DNA of 64,000 bases from contig NZ_CP042435.1 in assembly GCF_007971225.1 (NCBI RefSeq), positions 3,413,501 through 3,477,500 of the forward strand, in the 5' to 3' direction. The stretch is from Panacibacter ginsenosidivorans. Its GTDB lineage: Bacteria; Bacteroidota; Bacteroidia; Chitinophagales; Chitinophagaceae. Each line of letters starts with the position of its first letter. Position 1 is the stretch's first letter. Of this stretch, positions 9,770 through 19,045 are shown piece by piece. The translations under genes and the position numbers were made by a program. The notes under the pieces were generated by a model. That model searched no databases, was not told the origin of the DNA, and saw nothing but the letters and a program-made list of their open reading frames with translations.

Positions 9770-9915
9770 TTTTTTATGAGCCAAACATTGGAATATGAAT
9801 TAAGCTTTCGTTGCGTCGCACACTTTTGTAATTTGCTCTTTGCTAATCTATATTCCGAAGGTTCAAGTGAGTGACACAACAGACGATCCCATAAAAAACG
9901 AAAGCTTGTTACAAA
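9770..9915. repeat. Interspersed inverted-repeat element, copy D (C/T arms)
   Basis: Left arm 9810-9830 gttgcgtcgcacacttttgta (C type with a one-base insertion is possible). Right arm 9861-9880 gttcaagtgagtgacacaac (T type). The core is 30 bases. It sits inside the minus-strand cluster between the DUF1501 and epimerase genes. Confidence 0.85.
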
Positions 9916-9921
9916 ATAATT

Positions 9922-11427
9922 TTACGCAATTATTTCATTAATCACTTTACCTCTTGTATCCGTTAACCTGAATGGTCTTCCCTGGAATTGATAAGTGAAC
10001 TTCTCATGATCAAACCCAATCTGGTTAAGAATTGTAGCCTGTACATCAAATGTTTCTACCTTGCCGCTGATAGCACTGTAACCAATCTCATCTGTCTCTC
10101 CATGCACTGCACCTTTCTTGATTCCTGCACCAGCCATCCATATTGTAAACGCTTCTGTGTGATGATCTCTTCCTTTGAATGGATTTTGTTTGCCTTCACG
10201 GTTTTCCATCATTGGAGTTCTGCCAAACTCTCCGCCCCACACGATCAACGTTTCTTCGAGCAAACCACGTTGTTTAAGATCGAGTATCAAAGCCGTTATG
10301 CATTTATCAACCTGTCTGCATTTGTTGATGAAGCCAACATCTATGGCAAGATTTGCATCGGTACCATGGCTATCCCAGCCCCAATCAAACAACTGCACAA
10401 ATCGCACACCTTTTTCAACAAGCTTTCTTGCAAGCAACACATTGTTTGCAAAGCAAGCCTGCCCGGGCTTTGTGCCATACATATCATGAATATATTGTGG
10501 TTCGTCGTTAATGTTCATTACTTCGGGCACAGAGATCTGCATCTTATATGCCATCTCGTATTGCGAAATGCGTGAGAGAATTTCAGGATCATTATACTGT
10601 TTATATTCTTCCGCATTTACCTGGTTGATCGCGTCAATACTTGCTTTGCGCAGATCGCGACTCATGCCATCAGGATCATTTAAGAACAACACAGGATCAC
10701 CTTCGCTTCTGCATTGCACACCTTGATACACACTCGGCAGAAACCCGCTGCCCCACACGCTTTTGCCCGCATCAGGATTTCTTCCACCACTCGTTAACAC
10801 AACAAAGCCAGGAAGATTCTCATTTTCTGTTCCCAAACCATAAGTAGCCCAACTGCCAATACTTGGTCTGCCCAAACGCGGCGAACCGGTGTGCACCATC
10901 AGTTGTGCAGGTGCATGATTAAATTGATCTGTTGTTACTGCTTTTAAGAAACTTACTTCATCAACGATCGATGCAAGATGCGGCATGTTCTCACTTACCC
11001 ATGCCCCGCTTTGTCCGTGCTGTGCAAACTTTGCCTGCGGACCGAGCATCTTCGGCACACCACGAATAAATGCAAAGCGTTTGCCTTCGAGTAATGATTG
11101 CGGACAAAGTTGTCCATCCATTTTCATCAACTCGGGTTTATAATCAAACAACTCAAGTTGCGATGGCGCGCCAGCCATGTGCAAATAAATTACACTCTTT
11201 GCTTTGCCAGGAAACGGTGGAAGCTTTGGTGCCAGCGGATGCGCAGGATCAAAGGCAATTTGTGTTGATGCATTTGTTTTATCTCCACAACCAAATAATG
11301 CAGCCATTGCCAATCCACCCAAGCCCATCGCACTTTCTTTTATGAAATGTCTACGTGTATGCGATTGCAAAACTTTTCGCTCCGCTTCACGCAGCAACCG
11401 CTGGTTATGTAATTCTTTTTGTGTCAT
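9922..11427 (-). CDS. DUF1501 domain protein (sulfatase-like fold), Tat-type signal
   Basis: A 501-residue member of the DUF1501 family, which is related in fold to alkaline phosphatase/sulfatase enzymes. A Tat-type signal is visible (TRRHFIK at about 24-30, then a hydrophobic segment ending FGCG, which could also be lipidated). Conserved stretches are 'VIYLHMAGAPSQLELFDYKPEL', 'HTGSPRLGRPSIGSW', 'FVQLFDWGWDSHG', 'IVWGGEFGRTP' and 'RDHHTEAFTIWMAG'. It belongs with the DUF1549/DUF1553 cytochrome encoded at 12192-14954: the two families are constant neighbours in Planctomycetes and many Bacteroidota. Its biochemical role is not established. A shorter DUF1501 protein of another type is encoded at 34991-36193. 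Confidence 0.88.
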   Translation of the reverse strand: MTQKELHNQRLLREAERKVLQSHTRRHFIKESAMGLGGLAMAALFGCGDKTNASTQIAFDPAHPLAPKLPPFPGKAKSVIYLHMAGAPSQLELFDYKPELMKMDGQLCPQSLLEGKRFAFIRGVPKMLGPQAKFAQHGQSGAWVSENMPHLASIVDEVSFLKAVTTDQFNHAPAQLMVHTGSPRLGRPSIGSWATYGLGTENENLPGFVVLTSGGRNPDAGKSVWGSGFLPSVYQGVQCRSEGDPVLFLNDPDGMSRDLRKASIDAINQVNAEEYKQYNDPEILSRISQYEMAYKMQISVPEVMNINDEPQYIHDMYGTKPGQACFANNVLLARKLVEKGVRFVQLFDWGWDSHGTDANLAIDVGFINKCRQVDKCITALILDLKQRGLLEETLIVWGGEFGRTPMMENREGKQNPFKGRDHHTEAFTIWMAGAGIKKGAVHGETDEIGYSAISGKVETFDVQATILNQIGFDHEKFTYQFQGRPFRLTDTRGKVINEIIA

Positions 11428-11534
11428 AAAACCTCATCCTCGTTCCTTCTCCTTAAGGAGAAGGAGGCCGAACTGTTAATTATTAATTATATTGATGTAG
11501 TAACTTATCATTTTTGTATATCAATTCTTCTGTT

Positions 11535-11675
11535 GTTATGAGCCGAGCTTTTTGTTTTTGAATGATGCTTTTGTTGCGTCGCGCTCTTGTACGGTTTGTT
11601 CTTTGCTCAACATTGTTCAAAACGCACAAGTGAGTGACACAACAGGCGATGCTATATGATATAATGCTTGTAAGA
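11535..11675. repeat. Interspersed inverted-repeat element, copy E (C/T arms)
   Basis: Left arm 11573-11592 gttgcgtcgcgctcttgtac (C type). Right arm 11624-11643 gcacaagtgagtgacacaac (T type). Outer sequence runs from 'ttatgagccgagctt' to 'ggcgatgctatatga'. It sits between the methyltransferase and DUF1501 genes. Confidence 0.85.
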
Positions 11676-11676
11676 C

Positions 11677-12150
11677 TCAGATCCATCTTCTTACTTTCTT
11701 CCTGTATTGTATATATGCTTCGCCGAATGCTCTTTGTAAATAATTTTCTTCACCCTTGATAACATACAATTGCACTATAATAATTATTACTGGTATAAGA
11801 ATAAATGTCCACCAATTCCCTTTCAACATGCCAATACCGGAATAAAGAAATATAAGACCTGCGTACATCGGGTTTCTTGATATTTTATAAATACCATTTG
11901 TTTGAAGCGAGTTTGCTGGTCTGATAGTCATTAGTGTGTTCTTTGATTGTGCAAATTTTAATAATGCAGGAAGTATAAATAAAAGCGCAATTGCCATAAG
12001 CACAAGACCGGTAATTTTTGAAGAGCCAGATGTAAAAAAAGAATTATTTATCGGAAAATATTTTTGCAGCATCAATGATAAAAAAAACACAGCCACATAA
12101 ATAAGTGGTGGCGGAACGACCACAGCGGGATTATCTTTTTTAGTTGCCAT
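11677..12150 (-). CDS. Isoprenylcysteine carboxyl methyltransferase-like membrane protein
   Basis: A 157-residue integral membrane protein with four to five hydrophobic helices. The C-terminal half has the family signature: 'GIYKISRNPMYAG' and, later, 'KGEENYLQRAFGEAYIQYRKKVRRW', which bind S-adenosylmethionine and substrate in ICMT/phospholipid methyltransferase-type enzymes. The natural substrate of bacterial members is mostly unknown. The gene starts 41 bases after the large cytochrome gene on the same strand, so co-transcription is likely, although the neighbours are oxidative enzymes and a direct functional link is not apparent. Confidence 0.85.
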   Translation of the reverse strand: MATKKDNPAVVVPPPLIYVAVFFLSLMLQKYFPINNSFFTSGSSKITGLVLMAIALLFILPALLKFAQSKNTLMTIRPANSLQTNGIYKISRNPMYAGLIFLYSGIGMLKGNWWTFILIPVIIIIVQLYVIKGEENYLQRAFGEAYIQYRKKVRRWI

Positions 12151-12191
12151 AGATTTTTATTTAATGTTTACAAAACTGATTTCTGTAAAAC

Positions 12192-14954
12192 CTAATTCTT
12201 TGTTACCACTTCATCTAAATTCAACATGGCATTTGCAACAACGATTAGTGCTGCTGTTTCTGCATTGGTATGATTGCTAACTCCGCCTGTCATCTCACAA
12301 ATTTTTTCATCATTATTCCTGAATTGCGCTAAAGCATTGTTATATAAATTCATCAACGCATTCAAACTCTTATCATTGATCTGCCTATAAGTTGCAAGCG
12401 TAAACCCTTTACTGATCTGCGTTTTAATATCCTTGCTGTTTTCTTGCATCCGGTAAGCAAAGTTCCTTGCAGCATCTATAAAAGCAGAATCATTTAAAGT
12501 TGTAAGCGCCTGCAACGGTGTATTAGTGCGTATACGACGAGCCGTGCAAACTTCTCTTGAAACACCATCAAACGTTAACATGGAAGGATAAGCAGAAGAG
12601 CGTTTCCAATACGTGTAAATAGCACGACGATATTGATCTTCGCCTTTGCTTTGCACCCAATCTGCTCCATTCCACGGCGAGAGCCAGATGCCTTTTGGCT
12701 GGTAAGGCATAACACCCGGACCATGCATTTTAGTACTTATCAAACCACTGATGCAAAGTGATTGATCGCGTACTTGTTCAGAAGACAATCGAACACGTGA
12801 TGCTCTTGCATAATATTTATTCTCCGGATCTTTTTGCTGCAGCTCAGGTGTAATCTTTGAATCCTGTTTATAAGTTGCACTCGTTACAATTTTTTTGATG
12901 AGTGCTTTCATGCTCCATTGATCATCATTCATAAATTGATAACTTAAATAATTCAGCAACTCCATATGTGTTGGCGGAACGCCTTGTGTGCCCAGGTCTT
13001 CCAATGTTTCTGCTAAGCCGTTTCCAAACAATTGTTCCCAAACACGGTTCACCATTGTTCGTGCAGTCAAAGGATTTTGTTTTGATGTAAGCCACAAGGC
13101 AAGCCCCAGGCGGTTTTGCGGCGCATTCTTTGGCAAAGGGTGTAATGATGCAGGTACAGCAGGTGTAACTTTATCACCTTTCACTAACCAGTTGCCACGC
13201 TCAAAAACATAAGATGCACGATGCATATCCGGTGGATCATCCATCATGATCGGCGTTGTTGGAACATTTGCTCTTAATACTTTCCAGTAAAGATCTTTTA
13301 TATCAGCATAATCTTGTTTGTCTTTGCCCGGAAATTCCTGTGTGAAGTATAACCAGTCAAGCAGTGCACCTGCATCTACAGGCTTTTTTAAATTATTATT
13401 TTCGTAAGTGAATATGAGATTGTGTACACCAGTTGAAGGTTTAAGATTGGTTTCCGTTATTTGCCAATCTTTGGTTTTTGGTAAAGATGTTGAAGCAATC
13501 ACTTCCCCTTTTGCGCTATCAAGATGTATTTGCCAAACGCCGCCTGCGACCCAACCCTGGTAACGAAATATTAAATGATCTCTATTGTTTAAGTCAACAT
13601 TCTTTAAACGACAAATAGCATGGTTGCGGAATGATGTCCACTTGGTGTCATTCAATTCACTGTTCGTAAAGCTATCGCACGTGAGTGAGTTGTAAGAAGG
13701 CTGCCATGTTTTTAAAAAGGTATAAACTTCTTTTGCTTTATCGGCAGAAACATTTTGTTTAATCCAGCCTACAACTGTTGCAAGATCTTGTTTCAACGTA
13801 TCGTTATCATAAGTGCGCAGCAATGGATAATCTGCTTCGGTGTCTTCATCACGTGTATCATTAAAAAAAGCCATGAATTTATAATAATCTTCATGTTTGA
13901 ACGGATCATAAGGATGACTGTGACATTGCACACAAGCAAATGTTGTTCCCATGATCGCATCCCATGTTGTGTTTACCCGGTCAAGCACAGCAGAGGTTCT
14001 GAATTCTTCATTGTCGGTCCCGCCTTCATCATTCGTCATGGTGTTGCGGTGAAATGCTGTGGCTATATAATCATCATCGGTTGGATCTTTCAACAGATCA
14101 CCGGCAATTTGTTTAATGAGAAATGAATCATAAGGCATGTCATTGTTATATGCATCAATTAACCAATCACGGTAGCGCCAAATGCTGCGACTGTCATCAC
14201 GTTCATAACCTTTGGTATCTGCATAGCGTGCAAGATCAAGCCACATACTTGCCCATTTTTCCCCAAAATGTTTTGATGATAATAATGAATCAACAAGTTC
14301 ATTGTATGCATTCGGATCATTGCTGTTTAAAAACTTTTGCGCAATACTTTCAGAAGGCTGCATACCAATAATATCCAAGCTAACTCTTCTAAGTAATGTT
14401 GCTTTATCTGCTTGCGGAGAAGGTTTTAGTTTAGCTTCTTTAAATTTATCTTCTATAAAATGGTCAATCTCATTTTGCGCCCAACCACTTTTTGAACTGA
14501 ATAAACCAAAGAATGTTTTTGGTTGTGGCACTTCAACTGGTTTTAGTGGAACATAAGCCCAATGTTCGCCCCATTGTGCACCCTGGTCAATCCATTTACG
14601 CAAAATTTCAATGTCTTCTTTCGGTAAAGGTTTATGCTGGTAAGGCATTCTTTCTTCAGGATCTTTTGATGTAAGCCGTTTGATCATTTCGCTTGCATCA
14701 GCATCTCCTGGCACAATTGCATAGTTGCTGTCTTTTGTTTTTGCAAGCGCTTCATCGCGGAATAACAAACTAAAACCGCCTTTGGCTCTTACACCGCCAT
14801 GACAGGTAATGCAATTTTTGTTGATGATAGGTTTTACCTGTGTACTGAAATCAATTTTATCTGTAGAGGCATGAATCATCCACGCACTTAAAAGAATAAG
14901 TATGGCCAATACAGATATAACTGTGAGCAATCGTTTCTTTGGAGTTATGCGCAT
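12192..14954 (-). CDS. Planctomycete-type cytochrome c, DUF1549/DUF1553 protein
   Basis: A 920-residue exported protein. Residues about 9-27 are a membrane anchor or signal. A PSCyt1 cytochrome domain follows with haem motif CITCH at 48-52 and 'DHAMP'-like region 'EERMPYQHKPL'. DUF1549 occupies about 150-370 and contains a second CxxCH (CVQCH in 'FACVQCHSHPYDPFKHEDYY'). The middle (about 430-560) looks like a carbohydrate-binding beta-sandwich. DUF1553 occupies about 620-890 ('TARTMVNRVWEQLFGNGL', 'SSEQVRDQSL', 'TNTPLQALTTLND'). It is first in the minus-strand cluster. Such proteins are associated with oxidation of sugars or polysaccharides, but the reaction is unproved. Confidence 0.9.
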   Translation of the reverse strand: MRITPKKRLLTVISVLAILILLSAWMIHASTDKIDFSTQVKPIINKNCITCHGGVRAKGGFSLLFRDEALAKTKDSNYAIVPGDADASEMIKRLTSKDPEERMPYQHKPLPKEDIEILRKWIDQGAQWGEHWAYVPLKPVEVPQPKTFFGLFSSKSGWAQNEIDHFIEDKFKEAKLKPSPQADKATLLRRVSLDIIGMQPSESIAQKFLNSNDPNAYNELVDSLLSSKHFGEKWASMWLDLARYADTKGYERDDSRSIWRYRDWLIDAYNNDMPYDSFLIKQIAGDLLKDPTDDDYIATAFHRNTMTNDEGGTDNEEFRTSAVLDRVNTTWDAIMGTTFACVQCHSHPYDPFKHEDYYKFMAFFNDTRDEDTEADYPLLRTYDNDTLKQDLATVVGWIKQNVSADKAKEVYTFLKTWQPSYNSLTCDSFTNSELNDTKWTSFRNHAICRLKNVDLNNRDHLIFRYQGWVAGGVWQIHLDSAKGEVIASTSLPKTKDWQITETNLKPSTGVHNLIFTYENNNLKKPVDAGALLDWLYFTQEFPGKDKQDYADIKDLYWKVLRANVPTTPIMMDDPPDMHRASYVFERGNWLVKGDKVTPAVPASLHPLPKNAPQNRLGLALWLTSKQNPLTARTMVNRVWEQLFGNGLAETLEDLGTQGVPPTHMELLNYLSYQFMNDDQWSMKALIKKIVTSATYKQDSKITPELQQKDPENKYYARASRVRLSSEQVRDQSLCISGLISTKMHGPGVMPYQPKGIWLSPWNGADWVQSKGEDQYRRAIYTYWKRSSAYPSMLTFDGVSREVCTARRIRTNTPLQALTTLNDSAFIDAARNFAYRMQENSKDIKTQISKGFTLATYRQINDKSLNALMNLYNNALAQFRNNDEKICEMTGGVSNHTNAETAALIVVANAMLNLDEVVTKN

Positions 14955-15024
14955 GATACTGAAAAAATTAAAGTTACTGAAACTGCACGAGGTAACTGTT
15001 ACGCGTTTAGCTTGTTATAATACT

Positions 15025-15230
15025 TTTTTGGCGTGCTGTGGAGTTTCATAGCATCTTCCCTTGTGTCACTCACTTGTACGTTCGGAAATTTTTTGTACAG
15101 TGAAAAGGTAAAAATGTCAAAACATTTGTGCTTCTTCACTTTCGATATTTCACTTGCTGCTCCTACTACTGGCAGTACAAGAGTGCGACGCAACAGTTGA
15201 TGCCCAAAGAACTTTGGTTTGGCCCATAAA
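15025..15230. repeat. Interspersed inverted-repeat element, copy F (T/C arms)
   Basis: Left arm 15060-15079 (ttgtgtcactcacttgtac, T type, then gttcgg). Right arm 15175-15194 gtacaagagtgcgacgcaac (C type, perfect). The core is about 95 bases. It fills most of the 354-base gap between the divergent cytochrome and paaG genes; nothing else is seen there but the paaG promoter. Confidence 0.88.
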
Positions 15231-15294
15231 TCCACACACTTTCTTTAATATTAACATTCATTAGTTTTTGCAAAATTTACTGCGGCAGAAACAA

Positions 15295-15302
15295 TAGCTT
15301 TG
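15295..15302 (+). promoter_or_regulatory. Bacteroidota -7 box upstream of paaG
   Basis: tagctttg fits the TAnnTTTG consensus. Transcription would begin near 15308-15310, so the ATG at 15318 (second Met) is a reasonable alternative start for paaG. Confidence 0.5.
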
Positions 15303-15308
15303 TAAAAA

Positions 15309-16094
15309 ATGCCTGCTATGCCTTCTATACTTTTTGAGGTTAAAGACCAGATTGCCTTTATAACACTGAACCGTCCTGAAAAACTGAATGCTTTTAACAG
15401 GGAAATGGCGTTACTTTTTCAGCAAAAGCTTGATGAGTGTCAACATGACAAAAATGTCCGTTGCGTTTATATAACCGGTGCAGGCAAAAGTTTTTGTGCC
15501 GGGCAGGACCTTTCTGAAGTAGTAGAGACAGACGGACAGGAAGTGAATAAAATGCTGCGTGAACAATATAATCCCATTGTATGGAAAATTCGCATGATGG
15601 AAAAACCTGTTGTTGGTGCGATCAATGGTGTGGCTGCAGGTGCTGGTGCAAATATGGCGCTGGCCTGTGATGTAGTTGTTGCAACAAAGTCATCTTACTT
15701 CACACAGGCATTCTCGAAAATTGGGTTGGTTCCGGATAGCGGCGGTACGTTTATTCTCCCGAGATTTATCGGCTGGCAACGTGCCAGTGCATTGATGATG
15801 CTGGCAGATAAAATACCTGCTGAAGAAGCGGAGAAAATGGGTATGCTGTACAAAACTTTTCCCGATGAAATTTTTGTGGAAGAAAGTATAAAGATCGCTG
15901 AAAAGCTTTCGCATATGCCTACACGCAGCCTTGCATTGATAAAACATGCGCTTAATTTTTCTGTAAGCAATACGTTTGAACAGCAGTTGAAAATTGAAGA
16001 TGTTTTTCAGCAGAAGGCTGTAGAAACACATGATTATAAAGAAGGCGTAAAAGCATTTCTTGAAAAACGCGTTCCTGAATATACGGGCGAATAA
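15309..16094 (+). CDS. paaG: Enoyl-CoA hydratase/isomerase, PaaG-like
   Basis: A 261-residue crotonase-family protein, the usual length. Visible motifs: 'FITLNRPEKLNAFN', 'VYITGAGKSFCAGQDLSEV' (first oxyanion-hole segment), 'GAINGVAAGAGANMALACD' (second) and 'FSKIGLVPDSGGTFILPRFIG' (active-site region). The order and context fit PaaG, which isomerises ring-1,2-epoxyphenylacetyl-CoA to oxepin-CoA in aerobic phenylacetate breakdown. It is followed 21 bases later by paaI and then paaY. Start uncertain: the -7 box at 15295-15302 makes the second Met at 15318 possible. A generic enoyl-CoA hydratase would be the alternative reading, but the neighbours argue for PaaG. Confidence 0.85.
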   Translation: MPAMPSILFEVKDQIAFITLNRPEKLNAFNREMALLFQQKLDECQHDKNVRCVYITGAGKSFCAGQDLSEVVETDGQEVNKMLREQYNPIVWKIRMMEKPVVGAINGVAAGAGANMALACDVVVATKSSYFTQAFSKIGLVPDSGGTFILPRFIGWQRASALMMLADKIPAEEAEKMGMLYKTFPDEIFVEESIKIAEKLSHMPTRSLALIKHALNFSVSNTFEQQLKIEDVFQQKAVETHDYKEGVKAFLEKRVPEYTGE

Positions 16095-16115
16095 CTATCA
16101 TTAAAGATTGTATAT

Positions 16116-16538
16116 ATGACGGATAAAGATGTACTTGCCAACAAGGTTGCTGTGAGGTTGATAGAGACCGATCATTTTAGCAACTGGATGGGCGTGAAAA
16201 TACTGGATGTAAAAGAAGGATACAGTAAAATAGAAATGACGCTGCGCAGAGAAATGCTGAATGGTTTTGGTATTGCACATGGTGGAATAACATTTGCATT
16301 TGCAGACAGCGCCTTTGCTTTTGCCTGTAATAGTGATGGTAAAGTAACAGTTGCGCTTGATGTAAGTATCTCTTTTCCTAAGGCAGGTAAAGAGGGTGAT
16401 GTACTTACAGCAGAAGCAAAGCTTATTAATAAAACAAACCGAACAGGTTTGTATATGATTGAAGTGAGAAATCAAAATAATGATTTAGTTGCACTGTTTA
16501 AAGGCACTTGTTATAAGACTGAGAAATCTTTATTATAA
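16116..16538 (+). CDS. paaI: Hydroxyphenylacetyl-CoA thioesterase PaaI
   Basis: A 140-residue hotdog-fold thioesterase. The family signature 'GFGIAHGGITFAFADSAFAFACN' lies at about 50-72, with His and the following Gly-Gly near the active site and an Asp on the long helix. The strand 'VALDVSISFPKAGKEGDVLTAEAKL' completes the fold. PaaI removes CoA from dead-end phenylacetate-pathway intermediates and so protects the CoA pool. It lies 21 bases after paaG and 12 bases before paaY, clearly one transcription unit. Confidence 0.9.
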   Translation: MTDKDVLANKVAVRLIETDHFSNWMGVKILDVKEGYSKIEMTLRREMLNGFGIAHGGITFAFADSAFAFACNSDGKVTVALDVSISFPKAGKEGDVLTAEAKLINKTNRTGLYMIEVRNQNNDLVALFKGTCYKTEKSLL

Positions 16539-16550
16539 AGAAAATACTAC

Positions 16551-17150
16551 ATGATCTATTCTTTCAAAGATTTTATTCCCGTTATACACGAATCATCTTT
16601 TATTCATCCGCAGGCATGTGTTACAGGAAATGTAATTATTGGGAAAGATGTGTATGTTGGTCCAGGTGCCGCTATACGGGGAGACTGGGGTGGCATTGTT
16701 ATTGAAGATGGTTGTAACGTGCAGGAAAATTGCACGATTCATATGTTTCCTGGTGTAACTGTAATGCTGAAAGAAGGAGCACATATTGGTCACGGTGCTG
16801 TGATACATGGTGCTACGATCGGAAAAAATTGTTTGATTGGTATGAATGCAGTGGTGATGGATAATGTTATGCTGGGTGACGAATGTATTGTTGGCGCCTT
16901 GAGTTTTATAAAAGCAGATGAACATTTTGATGCACGGAGTTTGATCGTTGGAAATCCTGCAAAGAAAATAAAAGAGGTAAGCGATGAAATGATCGCATGG
17001 AAAACGGATGGCACAAAATTGTACCAGTCGTTACCCGCAGATATGAAAGCGCATTGGCAGGAATGTGAACCTTTGCGCGAAGTGCCGCAAGAAAGACCTG
17101 CACAGGAAATGTTGTACCAGTTTTGGAATTCTTTAAAAAAAAGAATATGA
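16551..17150 (+). CDS. paaY: PaaY-like hexapeptide-repeat protein (gamma-carbonic-anhydrase fold)
   Basis: A 199-residue left-handed beta-helix protein built of hexapeptide turns ('VTGNVIIGKDVYVGPGAAIRGDW', 'NVQENCTIHMFPG', 'IGHGAVIHGATIGKNCLIGMNAVVMDNV'). His residues in 'IHMFPG', 'HIGHGAVIHG' match the zinc ligands of gamma-carbonic anhydrases. Length and the C-terminal extension 'ADMKAHWQECEPLREVPQERP' fit PaaY, a thioesterase accessory of phenylacetate degradation. It is the third gene of paaG-paaI-paaY. The remaining paa genes (paaABCDE, paaK, paaZ) are not in this window. Confidence 0.88.
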   Translation: MIYSFKDFIPVIHESSFIHPQACVTGNVIIGKDVYVGPGAAIRGDWGGIVIEDGCNVQENCTIHMFPGVTVMLKEGAHIGHGAVIHGATIGKNCLIGMNAVVMDNVMLGDECIVGALSFIKADEHFDARSLIVGNPAKKIKEVSDEMIAWKTDGTKLYQSLPADMKAHWQECEPLREVPQERPAQEMLYQFWNSLKKRI

Positions 17151-17198
17151 TGGCTGTGTAATATTTATCAGCAATGCATCTTTAATAAAAAGATTCTT

Positions 17199-17789
17199 AT
17201 GAAAGGTAGTTTGATTGTATTGTTTGTAGCTGTTATTTTATCATGTAATAACACACGTGTAATGTCTGCCAATAGTTTTGACCAATATGCAAGAACAGAA
17301 CAGGTTACAGATTCATTCCTCCTTTCTCTTCAACAGCAAAATGAAGTGGTGATTGCATTTGCGGTGGAAAGTTATGCATGGGTAAGGTCTGTTGATTATA
17401 AAATAATCACATTAAATAAAGGTGTGTGGAAAGGCTATACTTATTATAAACGTACAACAGGCGGCGTTTCTGAAAAGCATGAAACTATCAATGTTTCAAA
17501 TGATAGCTGCAATGGAGTATGGAAATTTATTCAAACTCAACAAGCATGGAAAATAAAAGGCGATAACGGAAAAGATTTTTGTAGCGGCTCCGAAAAGAAG
17601 AATTGCAATATTAACGATGGCGTTACCTGGCGCATGCTGATCATTACCAAAGATAAGATCACAGATCCATCTTACTATGAGCCTGCTTATTTTGAAGAAT
17701 GTTGCCCCGGTAACACAGAAAGAAAACTCTTTATAGAAACAGTTGAGAAAATTAAGAGAGCTGTGCCCGTAAAAGAAAATGAAGAATAA
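17199..17789 (+). CDS. Hypothetical lipoprotein
   Basis: A 196-residue protein with a short lipoprotein signal (lipobox VILSC, Cys16). The mature part has no motif I can name. It has six further Cys residues in the second half (DSCNG, DFCSG, KNCN, EECCPG), consistent with disulphide bonds in the periplasm. It follows paaY by 48 bases on the same strand but a link to phenylacetate metabolism is not evident. It is followed immediately by an interspersed repeat. Confidence 0.65.
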   Translation: MKGSLIVLFVAVILSCNNTRVMSANSFDQYARTEQVTDSFLLSLQQQNEVVIAFAVESYAWVRSVDYKIITLNKGVWKGYTYYKRTTGGVSEKHETINVSNDSCNGVWKFIQTQQAWKIKGDNGKDFCSGSEKKNCNINDGVTWRMLIITKDKITDPSYYEPAYFEECCPGNTERKLFIETVEKIKRAVPVKENEE

Positions 17790-18022
17790 TTTTTTGTACC
17801 AGGCTGTATCAATTCTATTAAGCTTTTGTTGCGTCGCACTCTTGCACTGTAAAATAAGTTTCATCAGTTTAGAAGTTCGCATGTTCACAAGTTCTCAGTA
17901 TTTAAACAACACGTAAACCTTTTAAACTCGTGAACGTGTAAACTTGCTCACATTTATTCCGAAGGTACAAGTGAGTGACACAACAACCGATGCCATAAAA
18001 AGCCAATGCTGGCTCCATAAGT
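17790..18022. repeat. Interspersed inverted-repeat element, copy G (C/T arms)
   Basis: Left arm 17828-17847 gttgcgtcgcactcttgcac (C type, one change). Right arm 17965-17984 gtacaagtgagtgacacaac (T type, perfect), preceded by 'ttccgaag'. The 117-base core holds its own imperfect palindrome (gttcacaagttc, then tcgtgaacgtgtaaac). Confidence 0.88.
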
Positions 18023-18023
18023 A

Positions 18024-18031
18024 TATCTTTG
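18024..18031 (+). promoter_or_regulatory. Bacteroidota -7 box of obg
   Basis: tatctttg, perfect TAnnTTTG. It overlaps the upstream in-frame ATG at 18029, which rules that codon out as the start and points to 18047. Confidence 0.65.
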
Positions 18032-18046
18032 CATTTTTACAAAACA

Positions 18047-19045
18047 ATGGACAAGTCAAATTTTATTGATTACATAAAGATATTCTGCAAAAGTGGACAC
18101 GGCGGCGCAGGTAGTAAACATTTTATGCGTAATAAACTTACTGCATTTGGTGGGCCTGATGGTGGAGATGGTGGCAGAGGTGCGCATATTATTTTAAAGG
18201 GCAACAGCCAGTTGTGGACATTGCTGCATTTGCGTTATTATAAAAATGTGATTGCAGAAGATGGAGAGAATGGCAGCAAGAACAATAGTACCGGCCGTTT
18301 TGGAAAAGATATTATTATTGAAGTGCCGTTAGGAACTGTTGCACGTGATGAAGAAACCGGTGAAATTAATGCGGAGATACTTGAAGATGGGCAGGAAATT
18401 ATATTGATGCCCGGTGGTCGTGGTGGTTTAGGTAATTCAAATTTTGCAACACCAACAAACCAGGCGCCTGAACATGCACAGCCCGGGGAGCCTGGTGTGG
18501 AAGGTTTTAAAATACTTGAATTAAAAGTATTAGCTGATGTGGGTTTAGTGGGCTTTCCTAATGCAGGTAAATCAACATTATTGTCTGTAATTACTGCAGC
18601 TAAACCCAAGATTGCAGATTATGCATTTACAACATTAATTCCTCAATTAGGAATGGTTGAATACCGTGATGGTAAATCTTTTTGCATTGCAGATTTGCCG
18701 GGAATTATTGAAGGTGCTGCAGAAGGAAAAGGATTGGGCTATCGTTTCCTGAGACATATAGAACGTAATGCAGTGTTATTATTTTTGATTCCTGCGGATA
18801 GTAAAGATCATAGAAAAGAGTTTGATATTTTATTAAATGAACTGAAAGAATATAATCCTGAAATGCTGCAGAAGGATTTTTTGATTGCCATCAGTAAATC
18901 TGATATGCTTGATGATGAACTAAAAACGGCTATTGAAAAAGAGCTTCCTGAAAATATTCCACATGTTTTTATATCTTCTGTAACACAACAAGGTCTTATG
19001 CAATTAAAAGATATGCTTTGGCAATTACTGAATAAAAAAGCATAA
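18047..19045 (+). CDS. obg: GTPase Obg/CgtA
   Basis: A 332-residue Obg GTPase, with start taken at 18047 ([20 protein letters not shown]) because the upstream ATG lies in the promoter. The Gly-rich Obg fold covers residues 1-155 ('[19 protein letters not shown]', '[10 protein letters not shown]'). The G domain shows G1 'GFPNAGKST', switch II '[16 protein letters not shown]' and the 'SKSD' guanine-recognition motif. Obg binds the 50S subunit and is essential for ribosome assembly and stress control in most bacteria. The C-terminal extension of some Obg proteins is absent, as is usual in this phylum. Transcribed alone. Confidence 0.95.
   Translation: MDKSNFIDYIKIFCKSGHGGAGSKHFMRNKLTAFGGPDGGDGGRGAHIILKGNSQLWTLLHLRYYKNVIAEDGENGSKNNSTGRFGKDIIIEVPLGTVARDEETGEINAEILEDGQEIILMPGGRGGLGNSNFATPTNQAPEHAQPGEPGVEGFKILELKVLADVGLVGFPNAGKSTLLSVITAAKPKIADYAFTTLIPQLGMVEYRDGKSFCIADLPGIIEGAAEGKGLGYRFLRHIERNAVLLFLIPADSKDHRKEFDILLNELKEYNPEMLQKDFLIAISKSDMLDDELKTAIEKELPENIPHVFISSVTQQGLMQLKDMLWQLLNKKA

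Noticed and set aside
11483-11686. Open frame of 67 codons on the minus strand containing 'CVTHLCV'
   Set aside because: It reads through repeat element E. The same 'C-V-T/A-H-L' residues appear wherever a frame crosses a repeat arm, for example near 28450, 33380 and 63400, so it is non-coding.
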